From Treponema denticola ATCC 35405 (GTDB lineage: Bacteria; Spirochaetota; Spirochaetia; Treponematales; Treponemataceae), in contig NC_002967.9 of NCBI RefSeq assembly GCF_000008185.1, positions 1,984,001 through 2,048,000 of the forward strand: a DNA stretch of 64,000 nucleotides, written 5' to 3'. Position numbers and translations under genes: made by a program. This document shows positions 1 to 8,182 of the stretch, one piece after another. Each line of letters opens with the position of its first letter. The stretch's first letter is position 1. Under the pieces are notes generated by a model, which was given only the letters and a program-made list of their open reading frames with translations, did no database searches and had not been told where the DNA came from.

Positions 1-590
1 TGAACAAAGGGCTTATCTTTACGGTTTGAAAGATTATGAATGGCTCGAGCTATCAATTCTTTTCCGACTCCGGTTTCTCCGGTAATTAAGACGCTGGCCT
101 TTGTCGGCGCAACTTTTTTTATATTCTCAAAAACCTTTTCCATAAGAGGGCTCTTGCCTATAATATTTTCAAAACTTTGTTTGGTTTCAATGTCATGTAA
201 GAGTGCCCTATTTTGCAGAACAAGGGCCCTGTTTTGTAAGGCTCTTTTTACTAAAAGAAAAAGGCGTTCCAAATCCAAGGGCTTGGTTAAAAAATCATAG
301 GCCCCCATCCTCATGGCTTCAACAGCCGTTTCTACCGTCCCGTGTCCGGTTAAAACAATTACGGGAACCCCCGGAGTTTTTGAAATAACTTCGCGTAAGA
401 CCTCTTCACCGCTTATTTCAGGCATTTTTAGATCGGTAATTACAAGATCGACTTCGTCTTTTAAGGCAATATCCAAACCTGTTTTTCCGTTATCGGCAGT
501 AATTACTTCATAGCCTTCATCTTCCAAGGCCATCGCAAGGCCTTCACGAATATTTTTTTCGTCATCAATAACCAAAATACTGAATTTCAT
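1..590 (-). CDS. atoC: Sigma-54-dependent response regulator, NtrC/AtoC type (3' end outside window)
   Basis: The N-terminal 196 residues are present and the rest lies beyond base 1. Residues 1-118 form a receiver domain with the acidic pair near residue 9, the phospho-acceptor Asp at residue 53 (context TDLKMP) and the conserved Lys near 103 (LTKPLD). The sigma-54 activator AAA+ domain starts near residue 140, with Walker A GETGVGKE at 171-178. Such proteins hydrolyse ATP to open RNA polymerase-sigma-54 complexes when phosphorylated. The ATG overlaps the stop of the upstream histidine kinase in an ATGA arrangement, so the two are translationally coupled and are a cognate pair. The name AtoC follows the usage in T. 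denticola; the signal and targets are not visible here. Confidence 0.93.
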   Translation of the reverse strand, partial: MKFSILVIDDEKNIREGLAMALEDEGYEVITADNGKTGLDIALKDEVDLVITDLKMPEISGEEVLREVISKTPGVPVIVLTGHGTVETAVEAMRMGAYDFLTKPLDLERLFLLVKRALQNRALVLQNRALLHDIETKQSFENIIGKSPLMEKVFENIKKVAPTKASVLITGETGVGKELIARAIHNLSNRKDKPFV

Positions 591-1834
591 TTTATATCCT
601 TTACCGAATCAAAATCGAAAGTTTTATCGGAGAGTAAAAGCATTGCACCCTTACGCTCTATCGGAAGAGAAAATTTAAAACTTGTTCCCATGCCGTAATC
701 CGAATAAACGTTTATGTCTCCTCCATGTTCTTTTATAACCTTATATGTCATGGTCAGCCCCAAACCCGTTCCGTCATGTTTTGTCGTAAAATAAGGCTCA
801 AATATTTTATGCATATCCTCGGGTAAGATACCCTGCCCTGAATCCGAAATAGTTACAATAATAAAATCGTTTACAGCCTTTGTCGATATATCCAAAAAGC
901 CTCCATTAGGCATTGCGGATTTTGCATTTGTTAGGACATTCATAAATGCCTGCCGCAAAAATCTTTCATCGCCTTGAATCTTAGGAAGCTCCTTTGAAAA
1001 GCTAAGAGAAATAGCTATACCGCTGTCATTAAACTCGTCAAAAAAAGTATCGTACAAATTCTTTAAAAGGGCATTTATATCTACGGGAACAAATTCGAAT
1101 TTTAAGGGACGCACGGCAAACAAAAAATCCACCACGATTTTATTGAGCCTTTCAATTTCTTCTTCGATAACGCCTATATGTTTTTGAGCCTTTTGGTTTA
1201 TGGATAAATTACAAGCCGTAAAATTTTTCTTTAAAAGCTGTAAATGAATGCTGATTGCCGCAAGAGGATTTTTTATTTCGTGAGCAACGGCAGCTGCAAC
1301 ATTTGTAAGGCTTGCAAGATTTTCAAGGCGGCGGTTTTTAATTTCTTCAATTCTTTTTTCGGTAATATCCGCAATCATAATTATCGTACCTTGAATTTTC
1401 TTTTCGTTTACCAAGGGAAGAACCGAAACTTCAATATATTTATTTTTACCTTCAGGCTTATCGGCTTTGAGGTTAAACTCTTTTGAAGTTTGTCCGCTTT
1501 CATTTTGAATAACCGAAGAAACAAAGTCGGCAATATCCTGAATCTTTATATGTTCCCAGACATTTTTTTCATGGCCTTCTCCTAAAGCGGAACCGCCAAG
1601 TGAAGTGCTTCTAAGAGAGGTTCCTCTAAAAGAGGTGCCTAAAATTCTTTCTGCAGCCCTATTCGATTTTATAATCTTATTTTCGGAATCTGCAACTATA
1701 ACACCGTCATTTAAAGAATCCATTACTGAATCCAATAGAGAATACTCGTTTGCAAGCAGCTTTACAAAGGTACGCAGTTGAGCTTCATTCATGTTTGGGG
1801 ATTTTTGTATTCCCCTTCTCATAAACTCTCTCAT
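587..1834 (-). CDS. atoS: PAS-domain sensor histidine kinase (AtoS-like)
   Basis: This 415-residue kinase has no membrane segment, so it is probably cytoplasmic. A PAS domain spans about residues 35-160. The HisKA domain carries the phospho-acceptor His185 (AVAHEIKNPL) and the C-terminal HATPase_c domain has an N box (NVLTNAKSAM) and G boxes (DSGQGI, GTGLGLTM). It should phosphorylate the response regulator encoded directly downstream. Its start overlaps the stop of the preceding clamp-loader gene by 4 bases (ATGA), giving a coupled chain. Residues 66-85, inside the PAS domain, are an odd run of four GTSxR-like pentapeptides that looks like a small in-frame tandem expansion. Alternative starts at Met5 or Met15 are possible. 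It may sense an intracellular metabolite, but the ligand is unknown. Confidence 0.93.
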   Translation of the reverse strand: MREFMRRGIQKSPNMNEAQLRTFVKLLANEYSLLDSVMDSLNDGVIVADSENKIIKSNRAAERILGTSFRGTSLRSTSLGGSALGEGHEKNVWEHIKIQDIADFVSSVIQNESGQTSKEFNLKADKPEGKNKYIEVSVLPLVNEKKIQGTIIMIADITEKRIEEIKNRRLENLASLTNVAAAVAHEIKNPLAAISIHLQLLKKNFTACNLSINQKAQKHIGVIEEEIERLNKIVVDFLFAVRPLKFEFVPVDINALLKNLYDTFFDEFNDSGIAISLSFSKELPKIQGDERFLRQAFMNVLTNAKSAMPNGGFLDISTKAVNDFIIVTISDSGQGILPEDMHKIFEPYFTTKHDGTGLGLTMTYKVIKEHGGDINVYSDYGMGTSFKFSLPIERKGAMLLLSDKTFDFDSVKDIK

Positions 1835-3120
1835 ATAAGTTTTTCCTTAATTTCTTCTGCCAAGTTTTCTAAAGCCGCTTGAGGCGAGATGTTAAAAATA
1901 TCTACGGCAGCTTCGGCATTTTTTATTAAAGCCGTTATTTTAAAATAAGATTCAACTTCCAAAGCGGAACATTCTTCATTTTTTAAGCCGTCTTGTAAAA
2001 AAAATAAAAGGCTGTTTAAGAACAAAATATAAATCGTATGAGGTTTACATTTATTTAAAAGATTTACAATGTTTGAAACCGTGCAATTTGAATTGTCATA
2101 CTTGTTTTTATTTTTGTAATTTGAGATCGAATTATAAAGAGCCGAGGGGAGAATTTTATTTTGCCTGTCTATGAGCAAAAAAACATACTCATAAAATAAG
2201 GCTGCCGCATTTTGAATCGCACGAAAACTTACCGGTAAAAAGCCGTAAAGGTAAGAGCTTAAAAGATTAAACTTACCGAAGGGCTCATGGCAAGGCTCTC
2301 CTTTAAAAACCCGTCTTATAACTTCTTCTTGGGATTTTTTATCTCTTTCTTTAAAAGTATAAGTGCGTACCCTTGACAGTATCGTCGGCATAATCGCTCC
2401 CCGATGAGCGGTGGTTAAAATAAAGACGGCATAAGAAGGCGGCTCTTCTAAAATTTTTAAAAAAGCATTTCTAGCACCTTCCTGCATCTTATCGGCATTT
2501 TCGACAATCAATACTTTTTTGATTCCAGAAGGCATTAGGCGTACCCATGATGAAGCCTTTCTAACCTGATTTATGGGAATAGTATCGTACATACATTCGT
2601 CTTGAAGTTTTGCGGCTTTTAAAACAAGAGCTTCCGCAGTTTTGTTAAGCACATTGTCATCTATAGTTTCGATAGGACCGGAACATAGATCGGCCAGAAG
2701 TTCTTCAATCTCTGCAATGACAGGGGCGGCTTTAACGAATCTTGTTTCATCCGTATCCCAAAGACGGGGATCGAATCGGGCGGTAAGTTTTCTAATAGCC
2801 CGCAAAAATAAATATCTCGAAGAAAGAGTTTTTGTTTTTAATAAGGTCTCGCAGGCAGCCTTGATTTCGGGGCTGTGGTCCCGTGCTCCCAAAATAAGAA
2901 CGTCGGGAGCGATCATCTCTTTTTGCCTTAGGCATGAAGAACAGGTACATGTCCAGTTCCCCGATTCGGTACAAGAAACGGAGCGGGCAAGCTCAAGGGC
3001 TGCGGTCAGCTTCCCCGAACATTCAGGCCCCGAAAACAAAATCGAAGGCGGAAGTTTTTTTTGTTTTATATCTTGAATGAGCCTAAGCCCCGCTTCTTGA
3101 TCTATGAGATTTTCAAACAT
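1831..3120 (-). CDS. holB: DNA polymerase III delta-prime/gamma-like clamp-loader subunit
   Basis: The 429-residue product resembles HolB/DnaX N-terminal AAA+ modules. A degenerate Walker A region (GPECSGKLT, about residues 31-39) is followed by a four-cysteine zinc module (about residues 50-63, CxxxxxxxCxCxxC). The typical clamp-loader sensor segment lies near residues 205-255 (VENADKMQEGARNAFLKILEEP, then TILSRVRTY with the SRC-like arginine). The C-terminal part is poorly conserved, as usual for delta-prime. It would load the sliding clamp at replication forks. It is translationally coupled to the histidine kinase gene downstream. Its Shine-Dalgarno AGGAG immediately abuts a dispersed structured element at 3132-3291, so expression may depend on that element. 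The assignment to delta-prime rather than another small AAA+ subunit is by similarity of motif order. Confidence 0.82.
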   Translation of the reverse strand: MFENLIDQEAGLRLIQDIKQKKLPPSILFSGPECSGKLTAALELARSVSCTESGNWTCTCSSCLRQKEMIAPDVLILGARDHSPEIKAACETLLKTKTLSSRYLFLRAIRKLTARFDPRLWDTDETRFVKAAPVIAEIEELLADLCSGPIETIDDNVLNKTAEALVLKAAKLQDECMYDTIPINQVRKASSWVRLMPSGIKKVLIVENADKMQEGARNAFLKILEEPPSYAVFILTTAHRGAIMPTILSRVRTYTFKERDKKSQEEVIRRVFKGEPCHEPFGKFNLLSSYLYGFLPVSFRAIQNAAALFYEYVFLLIDRQNKILPSALYNSISNYKNKNKYDNSNCTVSNIVNLLNKCKPHTIYILFLNSLLFFLQDGLKNEECSALEVESYFKITALIKNAEAAVDIFNISPQAALENLAEEIKEKLI

Positions 3121-3131
3121 CTACAACTCCT

Positions 3132-3291
3132 ATAAAAACTTTTTGCAGGAAATATCAATTTCCGAAAAAAGTTTTTTCAAGTAGTTTTGCTTTATGCAAA
3201 ACTACATACAATAATGCGATGTTTTGTACCGTATGTACAAAACTCGGCAGATAAACAGTGAGGCTGAATTTCTGCCGAACTGTTTATCATA
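3132..3291 (-). repeat. Structured dispersed element, copy A (upstream of the clamp-loader gene)
   Basis: In the orientation of the downstream gene the element starts TATGATAAACAGTTCGGC and ends TGCAAAAAGTTTTTAT. It contains a hairpin made from GATAAACAGT/ACTGTTTATC overlapped by CGGCAGA/TCTGCCG, then GTTTTGTAC/GTACAAAAC, a constant block with TCGCATTATT, then GTAGTTTTGC/GCAAAACTAC, the palindrome GAAAAAACTTTTTTC, and GGAAAT/ATTTCC. It is flanked by GGGGG on one side and AGGAG on the other, the latter being the likely ribosome binding site of the gene. Copies B and C share ends and constant blocks. Confidence 0.85.
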
Positions 3292-3297
3292 CCCCCT

Positions 3298-3316
3298 ATA
3301 AAAACTTTTTGCAAGG
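3298..3316 (-). repeat. Partial end of a second copy of the same element
   Basis: The 3' terminus of the element (TTGCAAAAAGTTTTTAT in the minus-strand sense) occurs again directly outside copy A, separated from it by a run of five to six purines. This looks like one insertion placed into the purine tract generated by an earlier one, most of which has since been lost. Confidence 0.6.
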
Positions 3317-3328
3317 TTTATCCAACTC

Positions 3329-3796
3329 CTAAAACTGCTTGGTAATATCTAAAATAAATGGAGAAAGGATTTTCGCAAAAATGCTTTCACTTAATATTTT
3401 ATCGAATGAAACAAAGGTTTGGATATTGATAAGCATGAGGATAACTCCTATGACAATCAAGCCTTCTACAAGGCCCAGACAAAAACCTAATGACCTGTCC
3501 AAATTTTTTAATGACTCGCTTGAAAAAAGGGAGCCTAAAAAAACTTGAACCAATTTTATAATCAAATAAGTAGATAAAAATAAAATCAAAAAGGCTATCA
3601 CGGCAGATAAGGATTTTCCTCCAAGAAGCTCGGTAATTACAGGGGTAAGCAATTTATAAAACAAAAAAGCTACAAGTCCGCCGACAATAACCGCAGCCTT
3701 TGAAAAAAACTCGTCTATAAAACCGGTTACGGTAACCTTAATAACAAAAAAACTTAATATAATCAAAAAAACTATATCGGCACTTCCTATCCGCAT
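3329..3796 (-). CDS. cvpA: CvpA-family inner-membrane protein
   Basis: The 155-residue protein has four hydrophobic segments (about residues 5-22, 30-55, 62-90 and 105-128) in the arrangement of the CvpA family, which in other bacteria affects colicin V production and envelope homeostasis. The motif GFIDEFF near residue 25 and the charged loop near SLKNLDRSLGFCLG fit the family. The start has a clear GGAG 7-8 bases upstream. It sits between murG and the clamp-loader gene on the same strand, and a structured repeat fills the downstream gap. Function in treponemes is not established, so only the family call is firm. Confidence 0.85.
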   Translation of the reverse strand: MRIGSADIVFLIILSFFVIKVTVTGFIDEFFSKAAVIVGGLVAFLFYKLLTPVITELLGGKSLSAVIAFLILFLSTYLIIKLVQVFLGSLFSSESLKNLDRSLGFCLGLVEGLIVIGVILMLINIQTFVSFDKILSESIFAKILSPFILDITKQF

Positions 3797-3824
3797 TTAA
3801 TTATTCTCCATCACTTAATCCTGC

Positions 3825-5000
3825 TTAAAGATCTTCATTCTTAGATGTAAAAAAGCTTTTTAAAAAGTCAGCAATTACGAGGGCAGGTTTTTCACCTGCC
3901 AAGGCGGCAGAAGCCTGAGCCATATTTTTTAGCCTTTCGTTTCCGCTTATGTTTTCTTCAAAACCAAGATCCCGCAAAAGCCTTATAAAAATATCGGGCC
4001 TTACATCTTCGCCCAAAAGAATTTCTGCGGAACCTTTTTTCTTAAAGAATTCGGCATTTTCTATTTGATCGCCGCGGGAGCTTCCCTTTTCAAGAGGAAC
4101 CAAAATCATAGGCTTACCGGCAGCTGCCGATTCCCAAACCGTATTGGCTCCTGCCCGCGACACCACAATCGAAGAAAGGCTTAAAACATCGGCCATCTCC
4201 TTTTTTATAAAGGGATAGGGTTTATAGTTTTCTGCAAATTCGGGGGAGGACTTTAAAAGGCCTTCTTTAATTTTTTGTCCCTGATCCATATTGGCTTCCC
4301 CAATCTGATGAACCACAACAAAATGCTTTACAAGATATTCGATTGAATCGGAAATCAAATCGTTTAACTGTCTTGCACCGAGACTTCCGCCTAAAACAAA
4401 CAAAACAGGTAAGTTCGATTTTATGTTTAAAAAAGAACGCCCCTTTTCTGGCCTGCCCGAATAAAAACTTAAGCGGACGGGATTCCCCGTACATATAACC
4501 TTTGAACGGAGAGAAGCCGGCAAAAGCTCCGCTGTTTCTTGATATGAAACCAAAATACGGTTTGCAAATTTAGAATTAATCCTTGTTGCAAGGCCGGGCG
4601 AAAAATCACACTCGTGAGTGATAACCGGAATTTTTAAGAATTTTGCAGCGGCACATGGAGGCACCGAAACAAAGCCGCCCTTAGAAAAAACAAAAACAGG
4701 TTTTAACTTTAAAAGAATAAAAAAGGACTTTATAAAGCCTGCAGCAACCTTAAAAACATCTATAAAGTTTTGAAAACTAAAATACCGCCTCAATTTTCCG
4801 GCAGGAATACCTATGAATTCAAGAACTGAAGGAGAAGCCGAGTAAAGCTCGGAAGATTCAACTATTTTGCGGTCAACTCCCTTAGCAGAGCCGATCCAAA
4901 CTATTCTGCATTCCAAAGAAGAGCTCAAGGCCTCGGCAACGGCAAGTCCGGGAAAAATATGCCCCCCCGTTCCGCCTCCTGTAAAAACAACACATTTCAT
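3825..5000 (-). CDS. murG: UDP-N-acetylglucosamine transferase MurG
   Basis: MurG transfers GlcNAc from UDP-GlcNAc to lipid I to make lipid II on the inner face of the cytoplasmic membrane. The protein starts MKCVVFTGGGTGGHIFPGLA, the glycine-rich GGTGGH loop typical of MurG, and continues with the HECDFSPGLATR acceptor-site segment and the C-terminal donor-site segment (SRAGANTVWE, then PLEKGSSRGDQ). The reading frame is open 20 codons further upstream, but the family normally begins just before the glycine loop, so the ATG ending at 5000 is preferred; neither start has a good Shine-Dalgarno. At 391 residues it is slightly longer than the usual 355-365. The minus-strand block continues with cvpA. 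Confidence 0.93.
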   Translation of the reverse strand: MKCVVFTGGGTGGHIFPGLAVAEALSSSLECRIVWIGSAKGVDRKIVESSELYSASPSVLEFIGIPAGKLRRYFSFQNFIDVFKVAAGFIKSFFILLKLKPVFVFSKGGFVSVPPCAAAKFLKIPVITHECDFSPGLATRINSKFANRILVSYQETAELLPASLRSKVICTGNPVRLSFYSGRPEKGRSFLNIKSNLPVLFVLGGSLGARQLNDLISDSIEYLVKHFVVVHQIGEANMDQGQKIKEGLLKSSPEFAENYKPYPFIKKEMADVLSLSSIVVSRAGANTVWESAAAGKPMILVPLEKGSSRGDQIENAEFFKKKGSAEILLGEDVRPDIFIRLLRDLGFEENISGNERLKNMAQASAALAGEKPALVIADFLKSFFTSKNEDL

Positions 5001-5163
5001 AAATGTAAGTGTATCACAATGACACAATTTTGAAAAGGGCTGCAAAAGACTTCTACACATTCTTTTGGTTTATTTTCAGTTTTTACTTTAACAGCAAAAA
5101 ACAAAAAGAATTTTAATTGAATATATGTAATTATTTGGTCATTCAACTACTTTATTTTTTCAA

Positions 5164-5210
5164 ATTTTACTATCTAGTGCAAACTATTCATACAATAATT
5201 ATGGAAGGAG
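5164..5210 (+). promoter_or_regulatory. Conserved leader block upstream of an Rpn gene
   Basis: An A+T-rich block beginning ATTTTACTAT and ending near ATAATTATGGAAGG recurs in related form upstream of other Rpn-family sequences in this window (8183-8233, 9243-9291, and on the minus strand 25516-25567). The TTTACT and TA-rich parts could be -35 and -10 boxes. The recurrence suggests that the leader is copied together with the genes. Confidence 0.5.
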
Positions 5211-5254
5211 AAAAAGCTTTCTTCTTTGAAAATAATTTTTATATGAGGTAGAAA

Positions 5255-6118
5255 ATGAAAAAATTGTTTAAAGTAACTCTTCGAAATGACTACGCTTTTA
5301 AAAAAGTATTCGGAACTGAAGAAAATAAAGATGTTCTGCAGGATTTATTAGAATGTATCTTAGACATTCCACCTGAGAATATCGCAGGCTTGGAACTTCT
5401 TGATAAAGAGTTTCATAAAGATTCGATAAGCGATAAAACCGGTGTCTTAGACGTAAAATTACGCCTAAAGAACAATACCATTATCGACGTCGAAATTCAA
5501 AACAGATGGAATAGCGAGTTTGTCCAGCGAACCATCTTTTATTGGGCTAAAATGTATACGGAAAATTTAAAAACAGGTGAAGTATATACAAAATTGCCCA
5601 AATGTATTACAATAAACATAGTGGGTGAAGGTTTTAATTTGAACTCACTTTTACACAGCGAGTATAATGTGGTAGAAAAGCACATAAACGACAGGCTTTC
5701 CGATGAGTTTGAAATCCACTTTTTAAACTTAGCCAAAGTTAAAGACGATGAAAACATTGGGCAGGATGAAAAGAAAAAGAAACTTTATAACTGGCTGAGA
5801 TTTATCGAAACCGATGATGAGGAGGTACGTAATATGCTGGCACAAGAATCACCTATAATGGCAAAAGCCAATGCAACAATAAACATAATGGAAATGAGCC
5901 CAAAAGAAAAATGGCTATATGAAAACCGTATGAAATACGAACATGACAAGGCCTCATGGAAACATGTGGGTTATCAAGAAGGTATTGAAAGAGGCTTTGC
6001 GGATGGAGCTTATCAGAAGTCAATTGAAACGGCCAGGATTATGAAACATGAAGCTTTTGATTTAAACATAATTTCAAAAATTACCGGCTTAAGCAAAGAA
6101 GAAATTGACAAACTATAA
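5255..6118 (+). CDS. Rpn-family PD-(D/E)XK nuclease / putative transposase
   Basis: This 287-residue protein is an intact member of the Rpn (recombination-promoting nuclease, formerly YhgA-like transposase) family. The N-terminal signature NDYAFKKVFG lies at 11-20 and the PD-(D/E)XK core is visible as Asp66 (VLDVKLR) with Glu80-x-Gln82 (IIDVEIQNRW), the ExQ variant. The C-terminus ends with the family's small module TGLSKEEIDKL, which recurs in the other copies in this window. Family members cut DNA and stimulate RecA-independent recombination in E. coli; here activity is inferred. The ATG follows GAGG at a good distance. The gene stands alone, divergent from murG, with a leader block shared with its relatives, in a region full of decayed copies. 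Confidence 0.88.
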   Translation: MKKLFKVTLRNDYAFKKVFGTEENKDVLQDLLECILDIPPENIAGLELLDKEFHKDSISDKTGVLDVKLRLKNNTIIDVEIQNRWNSEFVQRTIFYWAKMYTENLKTGEVYTKLPKCITINIVGEGFNLNSLLHSEYNVVEKHINDRLSDEFEIHFLNLAKVKDDENIGQDEKKKKLYNWLRFIETDDEEVRNMLAQESPIMAKANATINIMEMSPKEKWLYENRMKYEHDKASWKHVGYQEGIERGFADGAYQKSIETARIMKHEAFDLNIISKITGLSKEEIDKL

Positions 6119-6217
6119 TTAATTTAAGAAGGGAGACATATCGGTTTGCATGAAGTATTACGACCATAGTATCAAACCATAAACTTTCAATTCTTTCCCC
6201 CTCCGATTGACTTTATT

Positions 6218-7408
6218 TTGCAATTTATTCATAATGCCATTATGCTTAACGATGACGCTTTAATTTTAAAAACAGGAAATTGGGAGCCTCAAAATAAAAA
6301 GAGGCTTGAAAAACTGATAAGAGAAAAGGCCTTTAACGGAAATTATGCCGTTTTTGACTGGGATTTTACTTCAATTTTTTATGACACGCAGGATAATCTT
6401 TTTGTGTACCAAATTGAAAATCTTTGTTTTAATTTAAACCCCGAAGAATTTAATCAAACCATAAGGGCGGGAATTCCTCAAGATGAGATTTTGCCCCATA
6501 CAATAAACCTTGAAGGCAGAGCCTTAACTGCCGGAGAACTTTCCGACGATCTAAACGAACGCTACGAGTTTCTATATAAAAATTATTTGGGTTTTAGCGG
6601 AAAAATGAGCCTTGCAGAAATTACATTGACCGAAGAGTTTATAGATTTTAGAGCTAAGATGCTTGTTTTAATGCGGGGAGCAGCCTCCCTTTGCGGTGTG
6701 GACATCGGCCAATCCGTAAGCACAGGCATGACGATAGAAGAACTTTCGGTCCTTACCGAAAAGGCAATAGATCAAGGCCTAAAAGACGAAATAAAAACTT
6801 ATAGAGTAAGATCTTCATCAGTTTTAAAAGGAAGATCCGGAGAAGTAGAGGGCGGCTATAGAAAGGGCTTACGCGTTCAAGAAGAAATGCAAGACTTGTT
6901 TTCGGCTTTAAGGAAAAACGGAATCGAAGTCTATATTTGCTCAGCCTCCCAAGAAGACAATGTCCGCGTTTTTGCATCCAACCCAAAATATGGATATAGG
7001 CTGGACAGTAAAAACGTTTTCGGAAGAAGAAGGCTCCTTGATGAAAATAAAAAGCTTACCGTTATAGACAACACCTCGATTCCTGCAACAAGAAAAGAAG
7101 GAAAGGCCGAAGCAATAAAAAAAGTCCTTGCCCCGAAACACCAAAACAAGGCTCCCGTTTTAATAGCAGGCGACGGCGACGGCGATTTTTACATGATGGA
7201 TGCTTTTAAAGACGAGGCCTTGATCCTAATCTTTAACAGAAGCCCCAAAAAAGAAGCTAAAATATATCCCCTTTTAATGAGCGGAATTAAAGAAAGAGAA
7301 AATCCTGATGCTCGGATAATTGTTCAGCACAGAAATAATCAAAAAGGATGTTTTATCTCAAAGGCCCCGGAAGAAGAAAAACCTCTGGACAGCCTGCCTG
7401 AAAAGTAA
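6218..7408 (+). CDS. HAD-superfamily hydrolase, phosphorylcholine/phosphoserine phosphatase-like
   Basis: The HAD nucleophile motif DxDxT is clear in the sequence FDWDFTSIF (about residues 47-55), and a late acidic motif GDGDGDFYMM near residue 322 matches HAD motif IV. These enzymes use the first Asp to form a phospho-aspartate and usually remove phosphate from small molecules. The N-terminal segment NWEPQNKKRLEKLI resembles exported HAD phosphatases that normally carry a signal peptide, but none is present. The start is doubtful: TTG at 6218 or ATG at 6242 are the only candidates downstream of an in-frame stop at 6167, and neither has a ribosome binding site. The gene may have lost its signal peptide, or be cytoplasmic. 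Confidence 0.78.
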   Translation: MQFIHNAIMLNDDALILKTGNWEPQNKKRLEKLIREKAFNGNYAVFDWDFTSIFYDTQDNLFVYQIENLCFNLNPEEFNQTIRAGIPQDEILPHTINLEGRALTAGELSDDLNERYEFLYKNYLGFSGKMSLAEITLTEEFIDFRAKMLVLMRGAASLCGVDIGQSVSTGMTIEELSVLTEKAIDQGLKDEIKTYRVRSSSVLKGRSGEVEGGYRKGLRVQEEMQDLFSALRKNGIEVYICSASQEDNVRVFASNPKYGYRLDSKNVFGRRRLLDENKKLTVIDNTSIPATRKEGKAEAIKKVLAPKHQNKAPVLIAGDGDGDFYMMDAFKDEALILIFNRSPKKEAKIYPLLMSGIKERENPDARIIVQHRNNQKGCFISKAPEEEKPLDSLPEK

Positions 7409-7434
7409 GCCGCCCTCTCTGCAGTTTATTTTTT

Positions 7435-7484
7435 ATTTAACCGCAGCGAGCGCAAAGCGTTGAGCTCACGCTCAACTTCGCAAA
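7435..7484 (+). repeat. 50-bp direct repeat, left copy, flanking the RelE-type module
   Basis: The block beginning ATTTAACCGCAGCGAGCGCA and ending CTTCGCAAA is repeated exactly at 8131-8180. It contains the hairpin GTTGAGC-TCAC-GCTCAAC. The two copies bracket the toxin-antitoxin pair. Confidence 0.9.
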
Positions 7485-7490
7485 GTATTT

Positions 7491-7529
7491 TTTTTATGAA
7501 ACTAAGAAATAAACAGCTAAACTTATGAA
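7491..7529 (+). repeat. 39-bp repeat, apparent 5' fragment of a lost Rpn-like gene
   Basis: The sequence starting TTTTTATGAAACTAAG recurs exactly at 9301-9339, where it lies directly downstream of an Rpn leader block. It is best read as the first codons of an Rpn-like gene (MKLRNKQLNL, then a stop). Nothing coding follows it here. Confidence 0.65.
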
Positions 7530-7590
7530 AAATCGAGGCTGTCCACTGCCAATTAATTAATCGCTTCCACTTTTTCTTGGCTGAGACCGC

Positions 7591-7848
7591 TCATCGATAC
7601 ACCGTTGAGCGATGTCCGATTTCAATGACTGTAATAATCAATCTATCATCATGTATACGGCACAAAATACGGTAATTACCGACGCGGTATCTCCATAGTC
7701 CTGAAAGATTTGAAGTAAGTGCTTTTCCGCGGGAACGCGGATTATCAAGAAGTTCTATCTGTTCAAGGTAATCTAAAACACGCTTTGAGATTGCCGCGTC
7801 CAATTTTTTTAGTTGCTTTTTAAATGTTTCCGTCAAGATGACTTTCAT
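7591..7848 (-). CDS. RelE/ParE-superfamily toxin (YafQ/RelE-like)
   Basis: The 85-residue protein has the compact RelE fold signature: an N-terminal strand and helices (MKVILTETFKKQLKKLD), a central segment GLWRYRVGNYRILCRI typical of RelE-type toxins, and a C-terminal strand followed by IEIGHRSTVYR, where His and Arg/Tyr residues sit in the usual catalytic tail. RelE relatives cleave mRNA in the ribosomal A site; ParE relatives poison gyrase. The sequence around GHR..VY favours the RelE/YafQ branch. The start overlaps the antitoxin stop by 4 bases, the standard antitoxin-first arrangement. The module is enclosed by an exact 50-bp direct repeat, suggesting that it arrived or moves as a unit. 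Confidence 0.9.
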   Translation of the reverse strand: MKVILTETFKKQLKKLDAAISKRVLDYLEQIELLDNPRSRGKALTSNLSGLWRYRVGNYRILCRIHDDRLIITVIEIGHRSTVYR

Positions 7849-8075
7849 AGTCCCAACTCACACCGCATTTCAGCAATGGTATATGTCCTTTCCCCGCTTT
7901 TCTCAAAGTCATTCCACGCTTTTTCGGCAAGCTGAGCATCTTCGGCATCTTCCTGCAATTCGGCAAGATAGCGGCTTAGGGCGTTTTCCAAGACGGTATC
8001 TTTAGCCGCTCCGGTAATTTTTACCGCCAGTTCCAATGCTTGATACACTTTATTTGTCATAGTCATTGTATGCAT
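7845..8075 (-). CDS. RelB-like antitoxin of the type II module
   Basis: The 76-residue product starts MHTMTMTNKVYQALELAVKI, a ribbon-helix-helix-like N-terminus suited to DNA binding and autoregulation, and has an acidic, helical C-terminus (residues 35-76) that would wrap the toxin. The start ending at 8075 is chosen because a strong AAGGAGG lies 5 bases upstream; a longer frame to 8129 has no such signal. The stop overlaps the toxin start by 4 bases. It should neutralise the RelE-like protein and repress the shared promoter. Confidence 0.87.
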   Translation of the reverse strand: MHTMTMTNKVYQALELAVKITGAAKDTVLENALSRYLAELQEDAEDAQLAEKAWNDFEKSGERTYTIAEMRCELGL

Positions 8076-8130
8076 AAAAAGCCTCCTTAATTCTATTATA
8101 CCACAACTTCGGTAATTTTGTAAGGGCATT

Positions 8131-8180
8131 ATTTAACCGCAGCGAGCGCAAAGCGTTGAGCTCACGCTCAACTTCGCAAA
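8131..8180 (+). repeat. 50-bp direct repeat, right copy
   Basis: This is an exact second copy of bases 7435-7484, lying just upstream of the antitoxin gene and immediately before an Rpn leader block. Confidence 0.9.
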
Positions 8181-8182
8181 TG

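Noticed and set aside
2642-3076. Long plus-strand frame antisense to the clamp-loader gene
   Set aside because: It has no ribosome binding site or recognisable protein; it mirrors the codons of the real gene.
7435-8180. The 50-bp repeats as integron attC sites
   Set aside because: GTTGAGC and GCTCAAC match the core-site consensus in letters but lie in the reverse order and only 4 bases apart, and no further cassettes follow.
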